A DNA stretch of 28,624 nt from assembly GCA_937890655.1 (NCBI GenBank), contig CALADT010000320.1, positions 1 through 28,624 of the forward strand, in the 5' to 3' direction. Under the pieces are notes generated by a model. The model did no database searches and was not told where the DNA came from. It saw nothing but the letters and a program-made list of their open reading frames with translations. Position numbers and translations under genes: made by a program. Below are positions 1 through 7,872 of the stretch, in pieces. Source of the DNA: an uncultured Mucispirillum sp. (lineage in GTDB: Bacteria; Chrysiogenota; Deferribacteres; Deferribacterales; Mucispirillaceae). Position 1 is the stretch's first letter, and every line of letters starts with the position of its first letter.

Positions 1-3000
1 GCTATTTCGCCTCTATCCCCTGTTAATGGTTCGCCTATTGTTGCTTGGCCTGAAGCACCTGTTGCTTGGAAGTTAGTATCACCAACTTTTTCTAAACCAC
101 GTTCGTTTACAAATGTAGCTAAACCTACTTGTGCTAATACTCTTGTTTGACCATTTGAGTATGTTCCTACAAGTTCCCCTGCTGGGTTAAACATAGTTTG
201 TCTTAAATCACCTACTGTGTAACCGTCTGTTGAAGCTTTTGTAATCCCACCACCTTTAGATGCTATTGATAAACCATCGTTTGCACCTGCTGTTCCTAAG
301 TTTAAGTCTATTGGGTCAATAATATTTGTCCCGTTAGCTGCAGAGAACCTAAGTGTAGGGTTTGATATTACTTTTGTAGGCACTGTAAACCTATCATACA
401 TATGGCTTAATGTACCGTCTGCGTTAAACCTTAAAATAAGTTCGTTTTGGCTAGCACCGTTAATTGCTACATCATTAAACTCATTATCGGTTTCTATTTC
501 CATTCTCCATTCATTTAATTCTTCATTCCATAAGCTGTATGTAAAATTAATGTTATGTTTGTTACCTTGTTCGTCATAAATTTCCATAGTTCTGTAAGCT
601 ACACCACCTGTTGCTGCAGTTACTGTTCCTTGCATAGTATTATTAAATGTTTGGTTAGATGCACCAGAACCACCTGTTGCTACTACAGATAAGAAATCAA
701 TATTATTTCTTTCACCTTTTTCACCTATAACTTTCATAACACCATTTTCAAGCCTTACGTTATCAAATGTATTATGGCCACCATTTAAGTCTACAAATTT
801 TTCTAATGCAAGCATATAGTCTGCCATTGTGCTTGTAGCACCTATGGAGAAGTAACCATTATTAGCTATTGGTTCTTTATTTATGCTACCTTTAAACTCT
901 AGTGTGGATTGGTTTTCCACAAAGTTCATATAGTTACCGTTTTCATTAAACAGGTTCATCATTAGTGTATTTTCATCTGCTGGAGTTAAAAACTGTTCAG
1001 ATGTAGTTGATTTACCTATTCCTAATGTTCCTGTTGTATCCCCTGCAAACATATTTTTGTTAAATATTTCACCTTTATTAGCTTTTTTAATTGAAAAAGC
1101 ATTTATGTTATCAACTATGTTAGAAGTTGCATCCATACCTAATGTAGCACCTGCTGTAATTTTTTGCCCTGAAAGGCCATGTTGTAACATTTCTTGTAAA
1201 AATGGTTTTTTAGCAGTAGTTTCCACTTTAGTAAACATAAGGTCGCCATTACCAGCACCACCACGTGCAACTTCTAATTTACCATTTTGGAGTGTAACCG
1301 TAGCAGCAGTAAAACCTCTTGCTCTTAATTCTTCTTGTAACTGTGCTGCTAAAACTGCACCATCTGAAAACACATCATTATTATTTGCAAGTGGTGGTTT
1401 AATATTATTATTAGGTGCACCATTATCATCATATTCTAATATAATTGGGTTTTGACCATCTATATGGAATACAAGCCTTTCACCGTCTGTCATATGAAGT
1501 GCATCATTTTCTAAATCCACAAGTGTGTTTTCTGGTGTATCTTCAAAGTTATAAACAACTCTACCTTTACCTGCAATAGGTGTAACATCTAATGTTGATA
1601 ATGTGCCATTTAATATTTTTGGTGTAACAATATCATTATCTCCATAAGTATTAAAAGAGTTATCAAATATCATTTTTAAGTATGTATTTGGGTTCAATGT
1701 AGACCCTGGAGCTTTATGTAATGTAGACTCTCCAAAAGTTAAGTCATAGTTTGAGCCTGTTACAGAAAAGCTAAGTTTATTACCTTCAAGACCAAAAGAT
1801 ACTTTTGTAGTAATTGGTGGAGTAGGTGCTGGAGCAGGGTTACCGGCATTTTTGTCATCAATTTTTTTGTTAATAGTATCTGTTATTAATCTACCAAGTT
1901 CTTGGATAGTGTGGAACTGCCCTGGAACAGTTGGGTTTACAGTATTAGTATAAGTAAATGGGCCAACAGGAATTGTTATAGGGTTCCCTGGATTTGCTGG
2001 ATCTTCTAACTGAATATTATCAAAAGATATACCTTCCCCTTCATCTAAACCGAAATCATTTTCTAAAAATTCTGCACTAAAACCGTTAGGAACAACACCA
2101 CCATTAATAGAGTTTGTTATTCTATCAGTTAATTGTTCTATACTTGTAAAATCTTCTTTGTAAGCAACTTCTCTTTGGTAGCTTATTGGTGAAGAATATT
2201 CTGTTTTACCTGCTTTATATGATTGAGCAAGTGGAGTAAGAATAGCAGCAAGCTGAGAAGAACCACTAATACCTTGAATATTAAACTCATGGCCTTGGTT
2301 TGCTTCAATGGCAAATTTACCGTCTTTAAAAGTCATTTTAGCCATAGGAGTGCCAAGAGTATTTTGTGCTGTTGTAACGTGTTCTGTTGTTGCTTTAGCA
2401 AAAATATTGTTTACTTCTTGTAAAAAGTCTTCAATACTTGTGTAGTAACCATCATTTTCTGTGCCACCACCAATGGATTTATAGTTTAATGAATAAGTAG
2501 AACCATTAATCCTAAATGTTACACCACCATTAAGTTCGCTAACATTTAAAGATGTTCCTTTTTCATCTGAAAGTTCACTCATAGGAGTATAAAGAGAAGG
2601 GCTTGCAGAAATTCTTACTTTTTCACCATCTGCTAAGTCCATTGCTGCCCCTTTAGAAGAAAGCATTGTATTAATATCTTGTTTTGCTGTTGCTTGAGTT
2701 AAAAGTTTACCGTATGTTACTACAGAAGCAGTAGCATCTGTATTTAATGCACCAGACATCTTTATTTCAGTAGTAGCTTTTGGTTTCATAACTTGGTAGT
2801 TTGTTCCTAAAACAATATCGCCTACACCTACTTGTTTATTCATAATACCTGTATCTGGGTCTGCCATCCAACCTTGAACTCTGTAACCTGAAGGAGTTGT
2901 TAATGTGTTTGTATTATCAAAGTTAAAGTCCCCTGCACGAGTATAAAAGTTTTCACCACTACCTTCACCACGAACCACAAAAAAACCTTGACCTTGAATG

Positions 3001-3284
3001 GCTAAGTCTGTTGTGCTTTGAGTTGATTTTAAAACCCCTGGAGCAAATATATTATCAACACCTGCTAAATAAACACCGTTACCTACTTGACGTGGGTTAA
3101 TACCACCTCTTGAATCCGTAGGAGTTTTACCACCGATTAATGTTTGGCTCATTAAATCTTGGAACACTGCACGTCCCATTTTAAAACCTATTGTGTTTAC
3201 GTTTGCAATGTTGTTACCTAAAACATCCATTGCTTTCTGGTTTACATCTAAACCACTTACTGCATTATACATTGACCTTAACAT
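1..3284 (-). CDS. flgE: Flagellar hook protein FlgE, very long, 3' end outside window
   Basis: The hook subunit, exported by the flagellar type III apparatus and polymerised outside the outer membrane. My translation of the minus strand from the ATG at 3282-3284 stays open for about 1,094 codons to the window edge, so the C-terminus is missing. The start follows GGAGGTGCTTTC, a strong ribosome site. The N-terminus has the rod/hook signature (SMYNAVSGLDVNQKAMDVLG, then NNIANVNTIGFK) and later DLAIQGQGFFVVRGEG, typical of FlgE/FlgF/FlgG. FlgE is about 400 residues in enteric bacteria, so the middle carries several hundred extra residues, rich in Asn, Gly and Thr, probably surface-exposed D2-type domains. 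It is the last of three genes with fliK and flgD, 129 bp after flgD. Family assignment is firm; the role of the extra mass is unknown. Confidence 0.93.
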   Translation of the reverse strand, partial: MLRSMYNAVSGLDVNQKAMDVLGNNIANVNTIGFKMGRAVFQDLMSQTLIGGKTPTDSRGGINPRQVGNGVYLAGVDNIFAPGVLKSTQSTTDLAIQGQGFFVVRGEGSGENFYTRAGDFNFDNTNTLTTPSGYRVQGWMADPDTGIMNKQVGVGDIVLGTNYQVMKPKATTEIKMSGALNTDATASVVTYGKLLTQATAKQDINTMLSSKGAAMDLADGEKVRISASPSLYTPMSELSDEKGTSLNVSELNGGVTFRINGSTYSLNYKSIGGGTENDGYYTSIEDFLQEVNNIFAKATTEHVTTAQNTLGTPMAKMTFKDGKFAIEANQGHEFNIQGISGSSQLAAILTPLAQSYKAGKTEYSSPISYQREVAYKEDFTSIEQLTDRITNSINGGVVPNGFSAEFLENDFGLDEGEGISFDNIQLEDPANPGNPITIPVGPFTYTNTVNPTVPGQFHTIQELGRLITDTINKKIDDKNAGNPAPAPTPPITTKVSFGLEGNKLSFSVTGSNYDLTFGESTLHKAPGSTLNPNTYLKMIFDNSFNTYGDNDIVTPKILNGTLSTLDVTPIAGKGRVVYNFEDTPENTLVDLENDALHMTDGERLVFHIDGQNPIILEYDDNGAPNNNIKPPLANNNDVFSDGAVLAAQLQEELRARGFTAATVTLQNGKLEVARGGAGNGDLMFTKVETTAKKPFLQEMLQHGLSGQKITAGATLGMDATSNIVDNINAFSIKKANKGEIFNKNMFAGDTTGTLGIGKSTTSEQFLTPADENTLMMNLFNENGNYMNFVENQSTLEFKGSINKEPIANNGYFSIGATSTMADYMLALEKFVDLNGGHNTFDNVRLENGVMKVIGEKGERNNIDFLSVVATGGSGASNQTFNNTMQGTVTAATGGVAYRTMEIYDEQGNKHNINFTYSLWNEELNEWRMEIETDNEFNDVAINGASQNELILRFNADGTLSHMYDRFTVPTKVISNPTLRFSAANGTNIIDPIDLNLGTAGANDGLSIASKGGGITKASTDGYTVGDLRQTMFNPAGELVGTYSNGQTRVLAQVGLATFVNERGLEKVGDTNFQATGASGQATIGEPLTGDRGEI

Positions 3285-3344
3285 GAAAGCACCTCCGCAT
3301 GCTTTTGCATATAAAACTTAGCCGCTCATCTAAATTTTACATAT

Positions 3345-3397
3345 CTTTTTAATTTCTTTTATTTTTTTCTTTTATTTTCTTTTATTTCTTTTATTTT
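3345..3397. repeat. Pyrimidine-rich tract with four CTTTTAT units between flgD and flgE
   Basis: On the plus strand CTTTTAT starts at 3356, 3369, 3379 and 3388, separated by T runs, so spacing shrinks from 13 to 10 to 9. In the flgDE mRNA this is an A/G-only leader (AAUAAAAG units) about 60 nt before the flgE start. It has no hairpin potential. It could keep the flgE ribosome site unfolded or bind an RNA-binding protein; that is inference. Confidence 0.5.
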
Positions 3398-3413
3398 TTG
3401 TGCTTAAAATTAA

Positions 3414-4277
3414 TTAAGCTCTTCTTCTATTCTTTTTTTCTTCCTCTTCTGAAACATCTGGCTTATCTGGTTTATCTGGTTTAGTTGTTCCGTCTGGGTT
3501 ATTCGGTTTTGATGGATTATCCGGTTTAGTTTCTCCACCTGAGCCACCAGAACCACCTTCTCCACCTGATGGTTTAGGGTCATAAACAGAGTAAACATAT
3601 TCGCTGGAAACAACCCCTGTGCCAATATCAAAGAATAATGTTCCGTTTGACATTTTAACACCTTGAACAATACCTGTGCCGAATTCTTGCACTGAAATTT
3701 GTTCGCCTTTTGCGTTATATGCCTGCACTTCAAAATAATATGTGCCGTCAGGAACTTTTACGCCGCCAACCCCTTGACCATCCCAATGGATAATATTTTC
3801 ACCATTTTTTAATGGTTTATCAGGTTTAACTACTGCAACAACAGCACCCTCTTCATTAAAGATATTAATTTGAGATTTACCGTCCACTGCATTATCACTT
3901 AAATAGAAAGAAATATTTTTTAAACTATCTCCACCTACTGTAACAGTGTTTGTTTGATATTCTATTTCTTTTCCTAAAAAGCCAGCACCTGCTGTTAATG
4001 AGTTATTATTAAATGCCTGCATTGCCATAAATTCTAATATTTTATTCATACTAGCATTCATAGTAGTCATCTCATTTAACTGAGAAAAAGCAGTTGTTTG
4101 GCTCATAAACTCAGCATTATCCACAGGGCTTAACGGGTCTTGGTTTTGAAGCTGTGTAACAAGCAGGTTTAAAAAATCCTGTTGGTCCATTTCAGATTTA
4201 CCCACACCGTCTTTGTTTTTATTTTCTTGCATCTGTGGTGTTGTTGGTTCTAACTTTCCTAATAGATTTGGCTGCAT
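3414..4277 (-). CDS. flgD: Flagellar hook cap / assembly protein FlgD with charged low-complexity tail
   Basis: Scaffold that caps the growing hook and places FlgE subunits; 287 residues. Residues about 30-70 hold the conserved FlgD N-terminus (MDQQDFLNLLVTQLQNQDPL, then DNAEFMSQTTAFSQLNEM). The middle is the FlgD Ig/tudor-like region, with IHWDGQGVGGVKVPDGTYYF typical of the FlgD Ig fold. After about residue 233 comes an unusual tail of some 50 residues: a Gly/Ser-rich linker, repeated KPD/KPN units, then a Glu run and a final basic NRRRA. Start ATG at 4275-4277 follows AGAGGA. It begins 15 bp after the fliK stop, so the two are translated from one mRNA. A second open frame at 3410-3733 on the same strand is a by-product of the repetitive tail. 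Confidence 0.93.
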   Translation of the reverse strand: MQPNLLGKLEPTTPQMQENKNKDGVGKSEMDQQDFLNLLVTQLQNQDPLSPVDNAEFMSQTTAFSQLNEMTTMNASMNKILEFMAMQAFNNNSLTAGAGFLGKEIEYQTNTVTVGGDSLKNISFYLSDNAVDGKSQINIFNEEGAVVAVVKPDKPLKNGENIIHWDGQGVGGVKVPDGTYYFEVQAYNAKGEQISVQEFGTGIVQGVKMSNGTLFFDIGTGVVSSEYVYSVYDPKPSGGEGGSGGSGGETKPDNPSKPNNPDGTTKPDKPDKPDVSEEEEKKNRRRA

Positions 4278-4292
4278 AATTTTCCTCTTTTA

Positions 4293-6701
4293 TTAAGCAT
4301 AAATGCCTGATGCTTTCTTATTAGCAACTTCCGTGCCAACTTCTAAATCATCTTCTTGAGATTTAAAGTTTTTACCTTTTTGGCTTTGTCTGTTTGCTTT
4401 TCTACCGTTTTCCTCTCCGTTTTGGCCTTTACTCATGGTATCATTAAAAGCAAACTCCATATTATCAATTACTATGCCTTTTTCAGAAAGCTGGTTTTTA
4501 AGTAAATCACTTTGTGCCATTATTAATTTATGGCTTGATTCGTTTTCTGCTACGAATTTAGCAGTTAATTTGCCACCTGTTTCACTTAAATGGATTTGTA
4601 ATTTACCTAAATTTTCAGGAGTTAGCACAACTGTTAATTTTGATTCGCCTTTTTGAGCTGAAGAGTGCATTGTGCGAACAAGCCTTTCTATATCTCTTGG
4701 CTCTTTCATGTTATATGGGGCATTTGCTTCTTTTGGTTGAGCTGTTTCGTATTTTGCTTGTGCTTCTGCTGAAGATTTTAAGAAATAATTGAAATTATTT
4801 CCTTTATCACTTTGTGTAGCAGAAAAATTTTCCCCTTGGTTATTTTGATTAACAGTAACTTGTTCTTTTAAATTATTTGTTAGCCCTTTGTTTACATCAG
4901 TTAAATTAACTGTATTGGCTTTTAAGTCAATTTTTGCCTGCGACTCATTACGAAGGCTAGTTTCTGATGCTACATTTACTGTTTTAAATTCTTTTTGAAT
5001 ATCTTTTGTAGTTAATGTATCAGACTGTTTTACACTTTCTTTTGTTGTTTGCTCTGAAAGTTTAGCTGTATCTTTTAGTGGTTCTTCTACCTGTTCAGTT
5101 TTATTACTAGCAGTATTTTCTATAACAGACACTTTTTCTAACACATTATTTTTTAATGGGTTTTCTTTTGATACATTGCTATTTGCTGATGTAGTGTCTT
5201 TTACTTTAGCACTTTCTTGTAATAAACTTTCATCTAAAGAAACAGTTTCTTCTTGATTATTTAAAAGTGATTTTATATCTGATTCTTTTATTAATGATAA
5301 ATCACCACCTTTTAAACTGTTTGAAATGTCTGTTAATTTTGCAACAAGGTTTTTATTTATATTACCTTCTTCTAATACATTTTTTATGGAAGATAATAAC
5401 TCTTTAGCTGTTACAAGCTGTTCTTTATCAATAGGTTTACCTGATTGGTTAGCTTTTGCAAGCAAGTTTACAATACTTTCTAAAATATTAGTAACTTGGG
5501 TATTAGCATCTTTTATTTCAGGCCTTACACTGTTTTCTTCCCCTTCTGGATTTACAGTATTATCTGGTTTTGTAGTTTCTTGACCTTCAGATTTTTTATT
5601 TAAAAATTCTTTTAAAGCATTTATTTGTGTATTTAAATCACTTACAACTTCTTTATTTGTTGCAAGGTCGCTTTTGAAAATATCATTTTTAAATTGCTCT
5701 AATTTATCTTGTAAATCATCATATGCTTGGTTTAAGGCTTCTTCATCACCAACTGATGACATAATAAGGTTTGATAATTTTAATAAAGATAAATCATCTA
5801 CTTTATCCTGATTACTTCCTTCCATATTTTTAACAGCTGACTGAATTGTTGCTAATATGTCTTTAACATCGTTTTCAGGAAGCTCTTTTACTGCCATTAA
5901 TACATCTTTTAAATCACCTTTTAAGTTATTACTAATTTGTAATTTGGCAACAATAGTTGATATAATATTCTCTGCTTGAGCGTCTGGGTTCATTTCTCCT
6001 GCTAATTCCTCATTAGAAGGTTCTTTGCTTAAACCTGCTGCAAGCTGTAAAAGATTTAAAATATCATCTATGGATACTTCCTGTAATAAGTCTTGTTCTT
6101 CTACCGTTCCACCATTTGGTATGGACGGTGCTGTATTACCATTAGAAATGCCACCACCTGTGCCACCACTTACTATATTACCACTACCATGTGGACTGTG
6201 TTGAATAAAACTATTAAAAGCACTAGCAGAAGGACGGCCATTAAGAATATCATTTAAACGGCCTGCGTCAGTTTGTGAAAACATTTGGTTTCTTCCAAGA
6301 GTTCGCACATCTCTTCTACCAAAAACAAGCCTATCTTTAATATTATTGCCGTCTTTTTTGTTTTTACTATAAGACACATTTTCATTACTATTATAGAATT
6401 TATTCTCTACACCCTCATAAGGCTGTCTGTCTTTATTATATCTATTATCTTGATTACGCTCACTATAAGAAGTGTATGAATTTTTTTCTGCATATGGCCT
6501 GTTATAATAAGAATTATTTTCCCTATTTTGCTGAAAATAATTGTTATTCTGTGCATAAGGAGATGATATAATATCATTGCTCTGTCTTGCACTGTTTAAA
6601 ATATCACGAAAAGATTCACCTTTATTATCAGTAGGTTGTGTAAATTGTGGTAATAAAGATTGCTTGTCATTTGTTTTGTTTACAGCGTTGATGTTCGTCA
6701 T
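4293..6701 (-). CDS. fliK: Flagellar hook-length control protein FliK
   Basis: Secreted molecular ruler that ends hook growth and switches export to filament proteins. I start it at the ATG at 6699-6701 (MTNINAVNKT), giving 802 residues, because GGAGGTTTAACT sits just before it; an upstream in-frame start would translate the ribosome site itself. The only well-conserved part is the C-terminal Flg_hook domain, about residues 690-770, with the diagnostic LTPENLGKLQIHLSE and then FVAENESSHKLIMAQS. The first 130 residues are rich in Asn, Tyr and Ser, and the long middle is predicted helical and poorly conserved, as expected for a ruler. At 802 residues it is about twice the enteric FliK, which fits the enlarged FlgE next door. 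First gene of fliK-flgD-flgE. Confidence 0.88.
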   Translation of the reverse strand: MTNINAVNKTNDKQSLLPQFTQPTDNKGESFRDILNSARQSNDIISSPYAQNNNYFQQNRENNSYYNRPYAEKNSYTSYSERNQDNRYNKDRQPYEGVENKFYNSNENVSYSKNKKDGNNIKDRLVFGRRDVRTLGRNQMFSQTDAGRLNDILNGRPSASAFNSFIQHSPHGSGNIVSGGTGGGISNGNTAPSIPNGGTVEEQDLLQEVSIDDILNLLQLAAGLSKEPSNEELAGEMNPDAQAENIISTIVAKLQISNNLKGDLKDVLMAVKELPENDVKDILATIQSAVKNMEGSNQDKVDDLSLLKLSNLIMSSVGDEEALNQAYDDLQDKLEQFKNDIFKSDLATNKEVVSDLNTQINALKEFLNKKSEGQETTKPDNTVNPEGEENSVRPEIKDANTQVTNILESIVNLLAKANQSGKPIDKEQLVTAKELLSSIKNVLEEGNINKNLVAKLTDISNSLKGGDLSLIKESDIKSLLNNQEETVSLDESLLQESAKVKDTTSANSNVSKENPLKNNVLEKVSVIENTASNKTEQVEEPLKDTAKLSEQTTKESVKQSDTLTTKDIQKEFKTVNVASETSLRNESQAKIDLKANTVNLTDVNKGLTNNLKEQVTVNQNNQGENFSATQSDKGNNFNYFLKSSAEAQAKYETAQPKEANAPYNMKEPRDIERLVRTMHSSAQKGESKLTVVLTPENLGKLQIHLSETGGKLTAKFVAENESSHKLIMAQSDLLKNQLSEKGIVIDNMEFAFNDTMSKGQNGEENGRKANRQSQKGKNFKSQEDDLEVGTEVANKKASGIYA

Positions 6702-6726
6702 AGTTAAACCTCCACGCTGTATATAT

Positions 6727-6742
6727 AGCAAAAACTAAGCCA
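6727..6742 (-). promoter_or_regulatory. Sigma-54-type promoter for fliK-flgD-flgE
   Basis: The minus strand reads TGGCTTAGTTTTTGCT. Against the sigma-54 consensus TGGCACRNNNNTTGCW it keeps TGGC, R, TTGC and W with exact spacing between the -24 GG and -12 GC; only the AC pair differs. It lies 25 bp before the fliK start and just upstream of GGAGG. Hook genes under RpoN control are known in several flagellated phyla. The match is by eye, and no activator site was identified. Confidence 0.6.
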
Positions 6743-6770
6743 AAATTGAACACATGGTAATAATTAAAAA

Positions 6771-7856
6771 TTATTCTACGATTTCAAGCCCATAACTTGA
6801 TAATAATGTAACAGCATCAGGACTGCTACCTATTAGCTTGATTTTTGATAACCCTAGCATATTTAAGCACATGGCACCAAAACCATAACCCTCTGTATTT
6901 ATATCGTTTGGGTTATGGGGTGTTAGCATTCCCTCTTTTGAACTTAAAAAGCCGGTTTTAGAAGTGTCTTTATATATATATAACACAACACCTCTGCCTA
7001 CTTCTTCTATGGTATGTAGTGCGTTTTGCAACTTTTTACCACAACCACAAATACTAGAAGCAAAAATGTCGCCAGTTAAACATTGTGGATGAACTCGCAC
7101 TAATACAGGCTCACTACCACTAATATCCCCTTTTATAATTGCCACAGCTTCTCGCTCATCACTGGTATTTAAAAAGCCTTTTATTTGGAAATTACCAAAG
7201 GCTGAAGGCATTAGGGCTGTTTCTATTTCTTCCACAATAGGTTCATGTTTTAGCCTGTATTTAATTAAATCTGCTGTTGTAACTATTTTTAAGTTGTGTT
7301 CTTTTGCAAACTCTATTAAACGTGGCATTCTTGCCATAGTGCCATCATCATCCATTATTTCACATATTACTCCTGATGGGTATAAGCCTGCAAGACGTGC
7401 TAAATCAAGAGAACCCTCTGTCTGCCCTGGCCTTACTAATACACCACCATTTTTTGCCCTTAAAGGAAACATATGCCCTGGAGTTACTATATCGCTGTAA
7501 TCTGATAATGGGTTAATTAATGTTTTTATGGTAACAGCCCTATCACTTGCTGAAATACCTGTTGTTACACCTTCACGTGCTTCGCAGGATACTGTAAAAG
7601 CTGTGCCAAATTTACAAGTATTATCTTCCACCATGGGGTTAAGATGAAGTTCATCACACCTATTTGATGAAAGGCTTACACATATTAGCCCCTTACCATA
7701 TTTTGCCATAAAATTAATATGATCTGCTGTAATATGTTCTGATGCCACCACTAAGTCCCCTTCGTTTTCCCTGTGTTCATCATCAGTTAATATTACCATA
7801 CCACCATTTTTTATAATCTCTATTGCCTCAAGGGCAGTTGCTCTTACTTGGTCCAT
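6771..7856 (-). CDS. ribB: 3,4-dihydroxy-2-butanone-4-phosphate synthase with degenerate GTP cyclohydrolase II domain (RibBX-like)
   Basis: Cytosolic riboflavin enzyme; 361 residues. Residues 1-200 are a DHBP synthase, which turns ribulose 5-phosphate into the four-carbon riboflavin precursor: [11 protein letters not shown] at 25-35, [12 protein letters not shown] near 97-106, and [15 protein letters not shown]. Gln145 in RPGQTE sits where many homologues have the metal-binding His of GHTE. Residues 205-361 resemble GTP cyclohydrolase II and keep its zinc cysteines (C259, C270, C272), but the catalytic RQEGRGIGL stretch is replaced by [12 protein letters not shown]. This domain is therefore probably not a GTP cyclohydrolase, as in described RibBX proteins. 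A separate ribA should exist elsewhere. Start follows AGGTGG; 16 bp after the kinase gene, so probably co-transcribed. Confidence 0.85.
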   Translation of the reverse strand: MDQVRATALEAIEIIKNGGMVILTDDEHRENEGDLVVASEHITADHINFMAKYGKGLICVSLSSNRCDELHLNPMVEDNTCKFGTAFTVSCEAREGVTTGISASDRAVTIKTLINPLSDYSDIVTPGHMFPLRAKNGGVLVRPGQTEGSLDLARLAGLYPSGVICEIMDDDGTMARMPRLIEFAKEHNLKIVTTADLIKYRLKHEPIVEEIETALMPSAFGNFQIKGFLNTSDEREAVAIIKGDISGSEPVLVRVHPQCLTGDIFASSICGCGKKLQNALHTIEEVGRGVVLYIYKDTSKTGFLSSKEGMLTPHNPNDINTEGYGFGAMCLNMLGLSKIKLIGSSPDAVTLLSSYGLEIVE

Positions 7857-7872
7857 TATCCACCTAAATTTT

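Noticed and set aside
1057..2423. Plus-strand open frames inside flgE
   Set aside because: They are antisense to a continuous FlgE reading frame, have no ribosome sites and encode Cys/Ser-rich sequence typical of shadows.
3410..3733. Second minus-strand frame of 107 codons inside flgD
   Set aside because: It exists because the repetitive tail region lacks stops in two frames; no ribosome site and no protein-like features.
7857..7872. FMN riboswitch upstream of ribB
   Set aside because: The gap to the kinase gene is only 16 bp, too short for the element.
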